DNA of 64,000 bases from Rhodanobacter sp. LX-99. Lineage in GTDB: Bacteria; Pseudomonadota; Gammaproteobacteria; Xanthomonadales; Rhodanobacteraceae. Under the pieces are notes generated by a model, which saw only the letters and a list, made by a program, of their open reading frames with translations, made no database searches and was not told where the DNA came from. Position 1 is the first letter of the stretch. The number at the start of each line of letters is the position of its first letter. Of the stretch, positions 1 through 8,062 are shown one piece after another. Location: NCBI RefSeq assembly GCF_018599185.1, contig NZ_JAHFVL010000002.1, positions 620,001-684,000 of the forward strand, given 5' to 3'. Made by a program: the position numbers and the translations under genes.

Positions 1-19
1 CGGCTATACCGATTGAGGT

Positions 20-90
20 CGGGATTCGGGATTGGGGATTGGGGATTCGCAAGAGCCCGGACTTCCAGCTTTTTCGAATCCCGAATCCCG
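20..90. repeat. GGGATT-type inverted repeat ahead of recO
   Basis: A perfect 14-base inverted repeat has arms CGGGATTCGGGATT at 20-33 and AATCCCGAATCCCG at 77-90, with extra GGGATT units between them. It ends 11 bases before the recO start codon. GGGATT-rich dispersed repeats between genes are common in Xanthomonadales. On RNA it would fold into a strong hairpin that could separate recO from the gene to its left (outside the window). It is a repeat by direct inspection; any regulatory effect is inference. Confidence 0.7.
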
Positions 91-101
91 GCCCCCAAGC
101 C

Positions 102-827
102 ATGCGCATCGAACAGCAACCCGCCTACGTCCTGCACGCGCGTGCGTATCGCGAGACGTCGCTGCTGCTCGAATGCCTGACTCGCGAACACGGTCGGCTC
201 GGGGTGGTGGCGCGCGGCGTGCGCGGCGAGCGGGCACGCTTGCGCCGGGCGCAGTTGGAGCCGTTCCAGCCATTGACGATGGACCTGCTGCTGCGCGGCG
301 AGATGGCCACGCTGACCGCGGTCGAAGCGGCAGGCACGTCGACGCGCCTGCCCGGCGACGCCGGCCTGGCCGGGTTGTATCTCAACGAGCTGGTGGTGCG
401 CCTGACCGGCCGGCAGGATCCCTACCCGCGGCTGTTCGATGCCTACGCACGGACCCTGGCGCGGCTGGCCGCCGGCGAATCGCTGGCGTGGAGCCTGCGC
501 CGCTTCGAACGCGACCTGCTGGAAGCGATCGGCTACGGCCTGCAGCTGCAACACGAGGCGGATTCCGGCGAGCCGCTGGAAGCGGAGGCGTCCTACCGCT
601 ATCTGGTCGAGCAGGGCGCCGTGCGTTGCGCGGCCAACAGTCCGCATGCGCTGCGCGGCAGCGACCTGCTGGCGCTGGGACAGGACCGGATGCCCGACAA
701 CAGCGGCCTGAAATCGCTGCGCGACATGATGCGCGAGGTGATCCGCTTCCACCTGGGCGGCAGCGAGCTGCGCGCCTGGCGGGTGCTGGCGATGGCGGTG
801 TCGGGTCGCCCGAAAACAGCCGATTAG
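102..827 (+). CDS. recO: DNA repair protein RecO
   Basis: This 241-residue protein fits RecO, the mediator that with RecR loads RecA on SSB-coated single-stranded DNA in the RecFOR gap-repair pathway. The N-terminus (MRIEQQPAYVLHARAYRETS) and the following LTREHGRLGVVARGVRG stretch form the typical OB fold; the rest is the helical domain, here without an obvious Cys4 zinc site. The ATG at 102 was chosen over an upstream in-frame start at 39 because residues encoded by 39-101 lie inside the GGGATT repeat and do not look like RecO. Its TAG stop overlaps the convergent receiver-Hpt gene by four bases. Confidence 0.93.
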   Translation: MRIEQQPAYVLHARAYRETSLLLECLTREHGRLGVVARGVRGERARLRRAQLEPFQPLTMDLLLRGEMATLTAVEAAGTSTRLPGDAGLAGLYLNELVVRLTGRQDPYPRLFDAYARTLARLAAGESLAWSLRRFERDLLEAIGYGLQLQHEADSGEPLEAEASYRYLVEQGAVRCAANSPHALRGSDLLALGQDRMPDNSGLKSLRDMMREVIRFHLGGSELRAWRVLAMAVSGRPKTAD

Positions 828-1582
828 CTGTCCAGCGCCTGCAACGTCGCCAGCAGGGCCTTGCGGAAGCGTGCCAACGCCACCGGCGTGGCGCCGCGCA
901 GCAGCAGTTGCCGCTGCAGCAGCACGGTCTGCGCCGACAGCGCGGCGGCGCCGCAGAAGCCGCAGGACGAACGCAGCCGGTGCAGGCGCTCGCTGAAGCC
1001 GGCGCGGTCGCGGCTCAACGCGTCCAGTTCCTGGTGCAGCAGGGCCAGTTCCTCGCGCAGCAGCAGCCGCAACGCGCGCATGGTAGTGGCGTCGCCGGTG
1101 GTGGTCAGCGCGGCGCGGTCATCCAGCATGTAGGCGTCGGGGCGATCCGGTTGCACCAGCGCCAGCACGCGCTGCAGCTCGGCCAGCCCGCAGGGCTTCA
1201 ACAGGATCTCGCTGAAACCGGCGTCGAGCAGCGACTGCCGATCGTCCGGTTCCAGCTCGGCCGTGGTGGCTACCGCGATGCTTTCCGCCGAATGCGCCTG
1301 CGCGTCCTCGCGCAGCGCGGCCAGGATCTGCAGCGCGCCGGCGCCGGGCATGCGGCAATCCAGCAGCAGCAGGTCGAAGGGCTCGCTGCGCGCCCGCTGC
1401 AGGGCCGTCATGCCGTCCATGCAGGCCTCCGCCCGCGCGCCCATCGAGGCCAGTCCGTCGCACAGGAAGCGGCAACTGCCGGGGTCGTCGTCGGCCACCA
1501 GGACCCGGGCAGGCGCGGCCTGGGCCGGGTCGGAATCCGCGTTGGCGAGAAGGCTGTTCATGACGAAATCCATATCGTTCAT
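824..1582 (-). CDS. Response regulator with receiver and Hpt-like domains
   Basis: A 252-residue protein. Residues about 25-145 are a CheY-like receiver: acidic DDD near VLVADDDPG, phospho-acceptor Asp in LLLLDCRMPG, and the conserved Lys in ILLKPCG. The C-terminal about 100 residues are helical with LHRLRSSCGFCGA, which matches the HxLRGSSxxxGA signature of an Hpt phosphotransfer domain and keeps the His. No histidine kinase or output DNA-binding domain is nearby, so it probably shuttles phosphate for a partner elsewhere. Start codons of this gene and the divergent ydbH-like gene are only 24 bases apart; in-frame ATGs at 1573 and 1561 are alternative starts. It converges with recO, stops overlapping (TTAG). 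Confidence 0.8.
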   Translation of the reverse strand: MNDMDFVMNSLLANADSDPAQAAPARVLVADDDPGSCRFLCDGLASMGARAEACMDGMTALQRARSEPFDLLLLDCRMPGAGALQILAALREDAQAHSAESIAVATTAELEPDDRQSLLDAGFSEILLKPCGLAELQRVLALVQPDRPDAYMLDDRAALTTTGDATTMRALRLLLREELALLHQELDALSRDRAGFSERLHRLRSSCGFCGAAALSAQTVLLQRQLLLRGATPVALARFRKALLATLQALDS

Positions 1583-1606
1583 CTTGATTTGGCAGAATGG
1601 CCCGAC

Positions 1607-3628
1607 ATGCGCCCGACTTCAAGCCACTTCCTGCTGTGTTGCTGCCTGCTGCTGGGAATCGGCTGGGCGCTGCCTGCACGGGCGGAAGTATTGCTCACGG
1701 CGAAGTCGGTCAGCGTTCCCGGCGCCCACCTGCAGGCGGTGACCCTGCGCCTCGGCGAGGACGCCGCCGGCGGACTGCGGCTGCAACTGAGCGCGGAACA
1801 GGCCGACGTTCCGGCGATGGGCTGGCGGCGGCTGGGCCTGACCCTCGACGGCAACCTGCAGCGGGACGCCCGCCTGCGCTGGATCCTCGACGGCGACGTG
1901 CGCCTGGCCGGCGCGCCGGGCGGCGCCCTCAGCGATGCCCATGTGAACATCCTGCTCAGCGAAGCCGCCAACACCCTGCAGGTCGACATCCTGCAAGGCA
2001 AGGCACGCGCCAGGACCGCGCTGCCGCTGGACCAGCCCACCCACGCGCAGATCGTCCTGGACAATCTCCCCGCCGGCTGGCTGCAGGGCCTGCTCGGCAC
2101 GGTATGGTCGGGGCGTCCCACCAGCGGCCGGCTGGATGCCGAGCTGGCGCTGGACCTGCGCGATCCCGGCCTGCAGTCGTCCGGGCAGTTCACCCTCACC
2201 GGTCTCGGCTTCGATACCCCGAGCGGCACCCTGGCGGGGCAGGGGCTGGGCGGCAACGGGCGTTTCAGTCTCGATACCACCACCGGCCCGGCGCGGATCG
2301 ACCTGGACGCCAGCCTGCGTGGCGGCGAACTGCTGCTGGGGCCGATCTACGCCAAACTGCCGGACCATCCGGTCCAACTGGGCCTGCATGCGAATGCGCA
2401 GAACGGCGCGTTCGAATTGAGCCACCTGCGGCTGAACGATGCCGATGCGCTGCAGCTCGACGGCGCCATGGCCTTCGACGCGAAGGGTACGCTGAAGACC
2501 TTGCGGCTGGACCGCCTGCATGCGAATTTCCCGGCGGCCTACCAGCGCTACGGCGAAGCCTGGCTGAGCACGCTGGGCCTGCACGGCATGCGCATCGCCG
2601 GCGAACTGAGCGGCAGCCTGGACCTGCGCGCGGACGGTCCACGCAGTTTCGCCTTCGATACCGACGGGCTGGACCTGGCCGATGCGGATGGCCGGCTGGC
2701 GATCGACGGCCTGCAGGGCGGGCTGGACTGGGCGATCGACGGCGAGCGGCCGGCCACGACCCTGGGCTGGCGCAAGCTGCAGTTCTACCGGATAGCGAAC
2801 GGCGCCGCGCAGTCGCAGTGGCGCAGCCGCGCCGGCATGCTCAGCCTGCAGCAGCCGCTGCAGGTGCCGGTCCTGCAGGGCCAGTTGCGCATTGGCCAGT
2901 TGGACTGGCGTCCGGCGGCGGCCAAGGGGCAACGGTTGGCCGCCTCGCTCGCGCTGACCGGCGTCGACATGGCCGCGTTCAGCCAGGCGATGGGCTGGCC
3001 GGCGTTCCCGGGCACGCTCGGCGGGGCGATCCCGTCGCTGCGCTGGGTCGACGACCGTTTCGAGCTGGACGGCGGCTTGTCGGCGAGCGTGTTCGGCGGC
3101 TTCGTCGACATCACCCGGCTCTCGCTGCAGCAGCCGTTCGGCGCCACGCCGGTGCTCACCGGCGACATCGACCTGAAGCAGCTGGACCTGGCCGCGATCA
3201 CCAGCGTGTTCGACTTCGGCGGCATCACCGGCCCGCTGGACGGTTCGATCGAGGACCTGCGCCTGGTCAACTGGAGCCCGGTCGCGTTCAAGGCCAGCCT
3301 GCTCGCGGGCAGCGGCGGGCGGATCAGCCAGCGCGCGGTAAACAACCTCACCACGGTCGGTGGCGGCGGCATCGCCGCCGGCCTGCAGGGCGCCATGCTG
3401 AAATTGTTCAAGACCTTCGGCTACAAGCGCATCGGCCTCAATTGCACGCTGCAGGGCACACTTTGCCGGATGAGCGGCCTGGAGAGCAGCGACGGCGGCT
3501 ACACTATCGTCGAAGGCAGTGGCTTGCCGCGGTTGCAGGTGATCGGCCACCAGACCCAGGTGGATTGGCCGACCCTGGTACGCCGCCTGCAGGACGCGAT
3601 CCACGGAGAGACGCCGCAAATCCGCTGA
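1607..3628 (+). CDS. YdbH-like intermembrane lipid transport protein
   Basis: A 673-residue envelope protein with an N-terminal signal or anchor (residues about 6-25, ending ALPARA) followed by long beta-rich, Leu/Gly/Asp-rich sequence typical of AsmA-like bridge proteins. The C-terminal third (SVFGGFVDITRLSL through YTIVEGSGLPRLQVIG) resembles the YdbH 'dicarboxylate transport' domain family. In E. coli YdbH acts redundantly with TamB and YhdP in moving phospholipids between the membranes and works with YnbE and YdbL. A YdbL-family gene starts 52 bases downstream on the same strand, which supports the call. It is shorter than E. coli YdbH (about 880 residues). The ATG at 1607 gives the signal sequence; no strong Shine-Dalgarno is visible. 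Confidence 0.75.
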   Translation: MRPTSSHFLLCCCLLLGIGWALPARAEVLLTAKSVSVPGAHLQAVTLRLGEDAAGGLRLQLSAEQADVPAMGWRRLGLTLDGNLQRDARLRWILDGDVRLAGAPGGALSDAHVNILLSEAANTLQVDILQGKARARTALPLDQPTHAQIVLDNLPAGWLQGLLGTVWSGRPTSGRLDAELALDLRDPGLQSSGQFTLTGLGFDTPSGTLAGQGLGGNGRFSLDTTTGPARIDLDASLRGGELLLGPIYAKLPDHPVQLGLHANAQNGAFELSHLRLNDADALQLDGAMAFDAKGTLKTLRLDRLHANFPAAYQRYGEAWLSTLGLHGMRIAGELSGSLDLRADGPRSFAFDTDGLDLADADGRLAIDGLQGGLDWAIDGERPATTLGWRKLQFYRIANGAAQSQWRSRAGMLSLQQPLQVPVLQGQLRIGQLDWRPAAAKGQRLAASLALTGVDMAAFSQAMGWPAFPGTLGGAIPSLRWVDDRFELDGGLSASVFGGFVDITRLSLQQPFGATPVLTGDIDLKQLDLAAITSVFDFGGITGPLDGSIEDLRLVNWSPVAFKASLLAGSGGRISQRAVNNLTTVGGGGIAAGLQGAMLKLFKTFGYKRIGLNCTLQGTLCRMSGLESSDGGYTIVEGSGLPRLQVIGHQTQVDWPTLVRRLQDAIHGETPQIR

Positions 3629-3680
3629 GCGGAGCGCGGGTTGCCGGCTCTTCCATCCCTTTCCACTACAGGAGTTCGTC

Positions 3681-4283
3681 ATGCGCAAGCTCGTCTACGT
3701 CATCCTGACTTCGCTGGCCGTGGCGCTGGTCGGCTGCGTCACCATCAACGTGTACTTCCCCGAGGCGGCTGCGCAGAAGGCCGCCGACCAGTTCATCGGC
3801 AACGTGCTGAACGAGGCGGCGCCCGCCACGACGGCACCGAAGGCGCAGAAGCCGGCGGCAAAGGACGACGGCCAGCCGTCGGCGATGCTGCTCGACCTGC
3901 TGGTGCCGGCCGCTTACGCCGCCGACACGCCGGACATCCGCATCCAGACCGCCGCCACCGAGGCGATCCGCGGCCGCATGCAGGCCCGCTTCCAGGGCGC
4001 GCTGGGCGACCTGCTCGACAGCGGCGCGGTGGGCTTCACCCGCGACGGCATGGTGGCCATGCGCGACGCCGCCAAGGTGCCGCTGAGCCAGCGCGCGCAG
4101 GCGAATGCCACGGTGGCCGACGAGAACCGCGACCGCACCGCGCTGTATCGCGAAATCGCCAACGCCAACAACCATCCGGAATGGGAAGCGCAGATCCGCG
4201 CCACCTTCGCCAAGACCTGGATCGAGAAGGCGCACGCGGGCTGGTACTACCAGAATGCGTCGGGCGCCTGGCAGAAGAAGTAG
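3681..4283 (+). CDS. YdbL-family (DUF1318) lipoprotein with YnbE-like N-terminus
   Basis: A 200-residue protein. Residues 1-19 are a lipoprotein signal with lipobox VALVGC, Cys at about 19. The next residues (VTINVYFPEAAAQKAADQFI) recall the short YnbE lipoprotein, then a low-complexity Ala/Pro/Lys linker, then a DUF1318 domain (LDSGAVGFTRDGMVAMRD, later NRDRTALYREIANANN and C-terminal WYYQNASGAWQKK) which aligns by eye with E. coli YdbL. E. coli has separate ynbE and ydbL genes between and after ydbH; here one gene seems to do both. GAG-rich RBS (caggag) lies before the ATG. Likely anchored in the outer membrane and partnered with the YdbH-like protein. Confidence 0.8.
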   Translation: MRKLVYVILTSLAVALVGCVTINVYFPEAAAQKAADQFIGNVLNEAAPATTAPKAQKPAAKDDGQPSAMLLDLLVPAAYAADTPDIRIQTAATEAIRGRMQARFQGALGDLLDSGAVGFTRDGMVAMRDAAKVPLSQRAQANATVADENRDRTALYREIANANNHPEWEAQIRATFAKTWIEKAHAGWYYQNASGAWQKK

Positions 4284-4355
4284 GCCGCAGGCGCCATCCG
4301 GGCCGATCTGGGATAATCGGGGGCCAGCCAGCATGGCCCCATCCCTTTAGGCACC

Positions 4356-5699
4356 ATGTCCCGATCCAACTCCGTTCCGTCGACGCCTTTCGAAGCCCAC
4401 ATCACCGACCTCGGCCATGATGGCCGCGGCGTGGCCCGGGTCGACGGCAAGGCCGTGTTCGTCAGCGGCGCGCTGCTGGGCGAACACGTGCTGGCCCGCC
4501 TGCGCAAGCGCCATCGCCACTTCGACGAAGCCGAAGTCGTCGAACTGATCACCCGCTCGCCGCACCGGGTGGAGCCGCGCTGCCGGCATTTCTCGCAGTG
4601 CAGCGGCTGCTCGCTGCAGCACCTGGACGCCGCCTCGCAGATCGCCGCCAAGCAGCGCGTGCTGGCGGAGAATTTCGAGCGCATCGGCAAGGTCGCGCCA
4701 CAGGCATGGCTGCCGCCGCTCACCGCCGAGCCGTGGGGCTACCGGCGCAAGGGCCGGCTGTCGGTGCGCAACGTGGCGAAGAAGGGTCGCGTGCTGGTGG
4801 GTTTCCGCGAGGAACAGAACCCGCGCTTCGTCACCGAGATCCAGCAATGCGAGGTGATGCATCCGGCGCTCGGCCCCAAGGTCGGCCTGCTCGCCGACCT
4901 GCTCAGCGGAATGGATGCGGTCAACGACATCCCGCAGATCGAGTTCGCCGCCGGCGACGACCTGATGGCGCTGGTGTTCCGCCACATGCAGCCATTGAGC
5001 GAACGCGACCTCGCCGCGCTGACCGCATTCGGCCAGCAGCATGCTCTCGCGATCTACCTGCAGCCGGGCGGCACCAGCAGCGTGCATCCGCTGTGGCCGG
5101 AGAACCCGCGGCTGGCGTTCCGCATCGGCGGTGGCGACGCACGCTTCGCGGACGTCGAGCTGGAGTTCCAGCCGCTCGACTTCGTGCAGGTCAACGCCGG
5201 CATGAACCAGCTGATGATGGCGCGCGCCCTGGAACTGCTCGACCCGCAGCCGGGCGACCGCGTGCTGGACCTGTTCTGCGGCCTCGGCAACTTCACCCTG
5301 CCGATCGCCCGCCGCGTGGCCGAAGTCGTGGGCGTGGAAGGCGAGCACGGCCTGGTCGAGCGCGCCGCGCAGAACGCCGCGCGCAACGGCATCGCGAACG
5401 CGCGCTTCCATGTCGCGAACCTGTTCGAAGACCAGCGCACCGCCGACTGGGCGCGGGCGCCATGGGACAAGCTGCTGCTCGATCCGCCGCGCGCCGGCGC
5501 GGACCAGGTGCTCGCCTACCTGCCGCACAAGCAGACCCGCCGCATCGTCTACGTCTCCTGCCATCCCGCCTCGCTGGCGCGCGACGCCGGCATCCTGGTC
5601 AACCAGCACGGCTTCAAGCTGGCCTCGGCCGGGGTGATGGACATGTTCCCGCATACCGCGCACGTCGAATCGATAGCCTTGTTTGAGCGCCATCCATGA
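4356..5699 (+). CDS. rlmD: 23S rRNA (uracil(1939)-C5)-methyltransferase RlmD
   Basis: A 447-residue SAM-dependent rRNA methyltransferase that makes m5U1939 in 23S rRNA. An N-terminal TRAM domain (FEAHITDLGHDGRGVARVDGK) is followed by the iron-sulfur cysteines (C..FSQCSGCSLQH, with a further Cys in IQQCEV), the SAM motif LDLFCGLGNFTLP, the LLDPPRAG motif, and the catalytic Cys in VYVSCHPASLARD. Length and architecture fit RlmD (RumA) rather than TrmA or RlmC. It stands alone, 72 bases after the YdbL-like gene. Confidence 0.95.
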   Translation: MSRSNSVPSTPFEAHITDLGHDGRGVARVDGKAVFVSGALLGEHVLARLRKRHRHFDEAEVVELITRSPHRVEPRCRHFSQCSGCSLQHLDAASQIAAKQRVLAENFERIGKVAPQAWLPPLTAEPWGYRRKGRLSVRNVAKKGRVLVGFREEQNPRFVTEIQQCEVMHPALGPKVGLLADLLSGMDAVNDIPQIEFAAGDDLMALVFRHMQPLSERDLAALTAFGQQHALAIYLQPGGTSSVHPLWPENPRLAFRIGGGDARFADVELEFQPLDFVQVNAGMNQLMMARALELLDPQPGDRVLDLFCGLGNFTLPIARRVAEVVGVEGEHGLVERAAQNAARNGIANARFHVANLFEDQRTADWARAPWDKLLLDPPRAGADQVLAYLPHKQTRRIVYVSCHPASLARDAGILVNQHGFKLASAGVMDMFPHTAHVESIALFERHP

Positions 5700-5791
5700 G
5701 CGCGAGAATCAAGAAGTGGCCATCCATGGCCGCACTCTTCAATGAAACCCCGTTTCATTTGGGCTTTGTCGCAGGCTGAGAGCAGCTATCC

Positions 5792-6313
5792 GTGGCTATC
5801 GAGATCGAACGCAAATTCCTGTTGGCCAACCATGGCTGGCGCGCCGGCATCGAGCGCAGCGAGCCGATCGCGCAGGGCTATCTGGTCAGCGCGCAGGCGC
5901 TGCGCGACGGCACGGCGCGCGCTTCCGTTCGTGCCCGGCTCGCCGGCGCGCAGGCGTGGCTCAACATCAAGGCGGCTCGCCTCGGCATCGAGCGGGCCGA
6001 GTTCGAGTACCCGATCCCGGTCGACGACGCCAGGGACCTGCTGGCCACGTTGTGCGACGGCGTGCTGGAGAAGACGCGCCATCACGTGCGGGTCGACGGC
6101 GTGCTGTTCGAGGTCGACGAATTCGGGGGCGACAACCACGGGCTGGTCGTCGCCGAGGTCGAGCTGCCGGCGGTCGACGCGCCGTTTCCGCGGCCGTCGT
6201 GGCTGGGTCGCGAGGTGAGCGCGCTGACGCGCTACTACAACGTGAACCTGATCGCGCATCCGTACCGGCAATGGTCGCCGGCGGAGCGTGCTGCCGAGGA
6301 TGCCGCATGTTGA
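5792..6313 (+). CDS. CYTH domain protein (inorganic triphosphatase-like)
   Basis: A 173-residue single-domain CYTH protein. It opens with AIEIERKFLL, the ExExK signature that binds metal and triphosphate, and continues with alternating charged beta strands (ASVRARLAG, WLNIKAAR, VDEFGG, VAEVELPA) forming the expected tunnel. Known members hydrolyse inorganic triphosphate or thiamine triphosphate; class IV adenylyl cyclases share the fold, so the substrate is not settled. The start is GTG at 5792. Its stop overlaps the nagZ start, suggesting translational coupling in a CYTH-nagZ-hpt operon. Confidence 0.85.
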   Translation: MAIEIERKFLLANHGWRAGIERSEPIAQGYLVSAQALRDGTARASVRARLAGAQAWLNIKAARLGIERAEFEYPIPVDDARDLLATLCDGVLEKTRHHVRVDGVLFEVDEFGGDNHGLVVAEVELPAVDAPFPRPSWLGREVSALTRYYNVNLIAHPYRQWSPAERAAEDAAC

Positions 6314-7323
6314 TGATCGGCGTGGCCGCGCTGGAACTGGCCGAACACGAGAAGCGCCGGCTCACCGCGCCGGGCGTGGCCGGGGTGCTGCTGTTCGCGC
6401 GCAACTACGCCTCGCGCGAGCAGCTGATCGCGCTGTGCGAGGCGATCCGCGACGTCGGCGGCGACGACCTGCTGATCGCGGTCGACCAGGAAGGCGGCCC
6501 GGTGCAGCGCTTCCGCGACGGCTTCACCCGCCTGCCGCCGCTGGCGGCGATCGGCACGGTGTACCGGCGCGACCCCGACGAGGCGATCCGCCTGGCCGAG
6601 GAGCACGCCTGGGTGATGGCCAGCGAGCTGCGCGCCAGCGGCGTCGATTTCAGTTTCGCGCCGGTGGTGGACCTGGCCCGCGGCAATGCGGCGATCGGCC
6701 TGCGCGCGTTCCACGCCGATCCGGCGGTGGCCGCCGAACTGGGCCAGGCCTACGTGCGCGGCATGCACCTGGGCGGCATGGCGGCGGTGCTCAAGCATTT
6801 CCCGGGGCACGGCTCGGTCGCCACCGACACGCACAAGGCGCGGGCGATCGACCCGCGCGGCCTCGATGAGATCCGCCGCGACGACCTGCTGCCGTTCGCC
6901 GAGTGCATCGAGGCGCGGGTCGAAGCGGTGATGATGGCGCACGTCACCTATCCGGCGGTGGACAGCCAGCCGGCGGGCTACTCGAAGGTGTGGATCGAAC
7001 AGATCCTGCGCGGCGAGCTGGGTTTCGCCGGCGCGGTGATCAGCGACGACATCAGCATGGCCGCCGCCGGCGCGGCCGGCAGCGTGGGCGAGCGCGTGCG
7101 CGCGCACCTGGACGCCGGCTGCGACCTGGTGCTGGCCTGCTTCCCCGAAGTGGTGGACGAGGCGATCGCCGCGATGCCGCACGACGCCTCGCCGATGCCG
7201 CCGCAGCTGGCCGCCATGCGCGGCTCGCTGGGTTCCAGCTGGGACAGCCTCACCGACAATCCGCAGCGCGAGCGTTTCGTCGCGCGCATCACGGCACTGA
7301 ACGCCGACCAAGGAACCGCATGA
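6307..7323 (+). CDS. nagZ: Beta-N-acetylhexosaminidase NagZ
   Basis: A 338-residue cytoplasmic GH3 enzyme that removes N-acetylglucosamine from anhydro-muropeptides during cell wall recycling. Signatures seen: VDQEGGPVQRF near residue 60, the KHFPGHGSVATDTH motif carrying the Asp/His pair, and the nucleophile Asp in VISDDISM. Length is normal for the single-domain Gram-negative NagZ. ATG codons at 6307 and 6313 are both possible; 6307 overlaps the CYTH stop by seven bases. Its TGA overlaps the hpt ATG (ATGA). In organisms with inducible AmpC, NagZ products signal to AmpR, but no ampC/ampR is present here. Confidence 0.95.
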   Translation: MLMIGVAALELAEHEKRRLTAPGVAGVLLFARNYASREQLIALCEAIRDVGGDDLLIAVDQEGGPVQRFRDGFTRLPPLAAIGTVYRRDPDEAIRLAEEHAWVMASELRASGVDFSFAPVVDLARGNAAIGLRAFHADPAVAAELGQAYVRGMHLGGMAAVLKHFPGHGSVATDTHKARAIDPRGLDEIRRDDLLPFAECIEARVEAVMMAHVTYPAVDSQPAGYSKVWIEQILRGELGFAGAVISDDISMAAAGAAGSVGERVRAHLDAGCDLVLACFPEVVDEAIAAMPHDASPMPPQLAAMRGSLGSSWDSLTDNPQRERFVARITALNADQGTA

Positions 7324-7883
7324 ATACTCCAACCCCACCCCTGGCCGACGCGCTCGCGCAGGCCGAGCTGTTGTACGAACGCAGCACGCTGGAAAGCGTG
7401 ATCGCCGACATGGGCCGGCAGATCGACGCCGCGCTGGACGGCGAGCGTGCGGTGTTCCTTCCCGTGATGAACGGCGCGCTGATCTTCGCCGGGCAACTGG
7501 CGCTGGCGATCCGCACCGACCTGGAATTCGACTACGTGCACGCCACCCGCTACCGCGGCGCCACCTCCGGCAGCGACCTGCACTGGTTGCGCGAACCGGC
7601 GGTGTCGCTGGTCGATCGCGTGGTGCTGCTGGTCGACGACATCCTCGACGAGGGCCACACGCTGAAGGCGGTGCGCGAGGACTGCTACCGGCGCGGCGCC
7701 AAGCGCGTGCTGATCGCCAGCCTGTGCACCAAGCGGCACGACCGCCTGGTGGACGGCATCGCCTCCGATTTCAACGGCGTCGAACTGCCGGACCGCTACG
7801 TGTTCGGCTACGGCCTGGACTATTACGAACAGGGCCGCAATTTGCCGGCGATCTATGCGTTGAGAGCCGGGAGTGGGGATTAG
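7320..7883 (+). CDS. hpt: Hypoxanthine-guanine phosphoribosyltransferase
   Basis: A 187-residue type I phosphoribosyltransferase that salvages hypoxanthine or guanine with PRPP. The PRPP-binding loop is VVLLVDDILDEGHTL (about residues 100-114); VMNGALIFAGQLA near residue 45 and the C-terminal FGYGLDYYEQGRNLPAIY are typical of the family. ATG overlaps the nagZ stop by four bases. The next gene encodes a phosphorylase that can release hypoxanthine, so the two probably form a salvage path. Confidence 0.92.
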   Translation: MNTPTPPLADALAQAELLYERSTLESVIADMGRQIDAALDGERAVFLPVMNGALIFAGQLALAIRTDLEFDYVHATRYRGATSGSDLHWLREPAVSLVDRVVLLVDDILDEGHTLKAVREDCYRRGAKRVLIASLCTKRHDRLVDGIASDFNGVELPDRYVFGYGLDYYEQGRNLPAIYALRAGSGD

Positions 7884-7895
7884 GGAGTCGATTGG

Positions 7896-8012
7896 CTCCT
7901 CCCCCTGCTTGCAGGGGGAGGCAGGGAGGGGGTAAAGCTCTTGACCAGCTTTTGACCTCCTGACAAAGAGCCACCCCTCCCCAGCCCTCCCCTGCGATGC
8001 AGGGGAGGGAGC
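7896..8012. repeat. Paired palindromic repeat (BIME/MITE-like)
   Basis: Two strong hairpins face each other across about 60 bases: CCTCCCCCTGC at 7898-7908 with GCAGGGGGAGG at 7911-7921, and CCCTCCCCTGC at 7985-7995 with GCAGGGGAGGG at 7999-8009. Between them a second nested inverted pair (GGGAGGGGG..GCTCTTG against CAAAGAGC..CCCCTCCC) is visible. Single hairpins of the same family occur at 35706-35731 and 41410-41433. The element fills most of the hpt to phosphorylase gap and could attenuate or stabilise the transcript. Confidence 0.75.
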
Positions 8013-8062
8013 AAAGCCGACGACTCATTCCGTTAGCTTCAGCCTGCCAATGGATCACCACG

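Noticed and set aside
32..1606. A very long open frame covering recO and beyond in frame 2
   Set aside because: High-GC DNA keeps shadow frames open; translation is Arg/Ala-rich and only the part from 1607 (YdbH-like) has protein character.
5742..5758. ATGAAAC/GTTTCAT hairpin between rlmD and the CYTH gene as terminator
   Set aside because: Short AT-rich stem with no T-tract; not enough to call.
7896..8012. Possible CRISPR array
   Set aside because: Only two palindromic units with unequal spacing; no repeated spacers and no cas genes.
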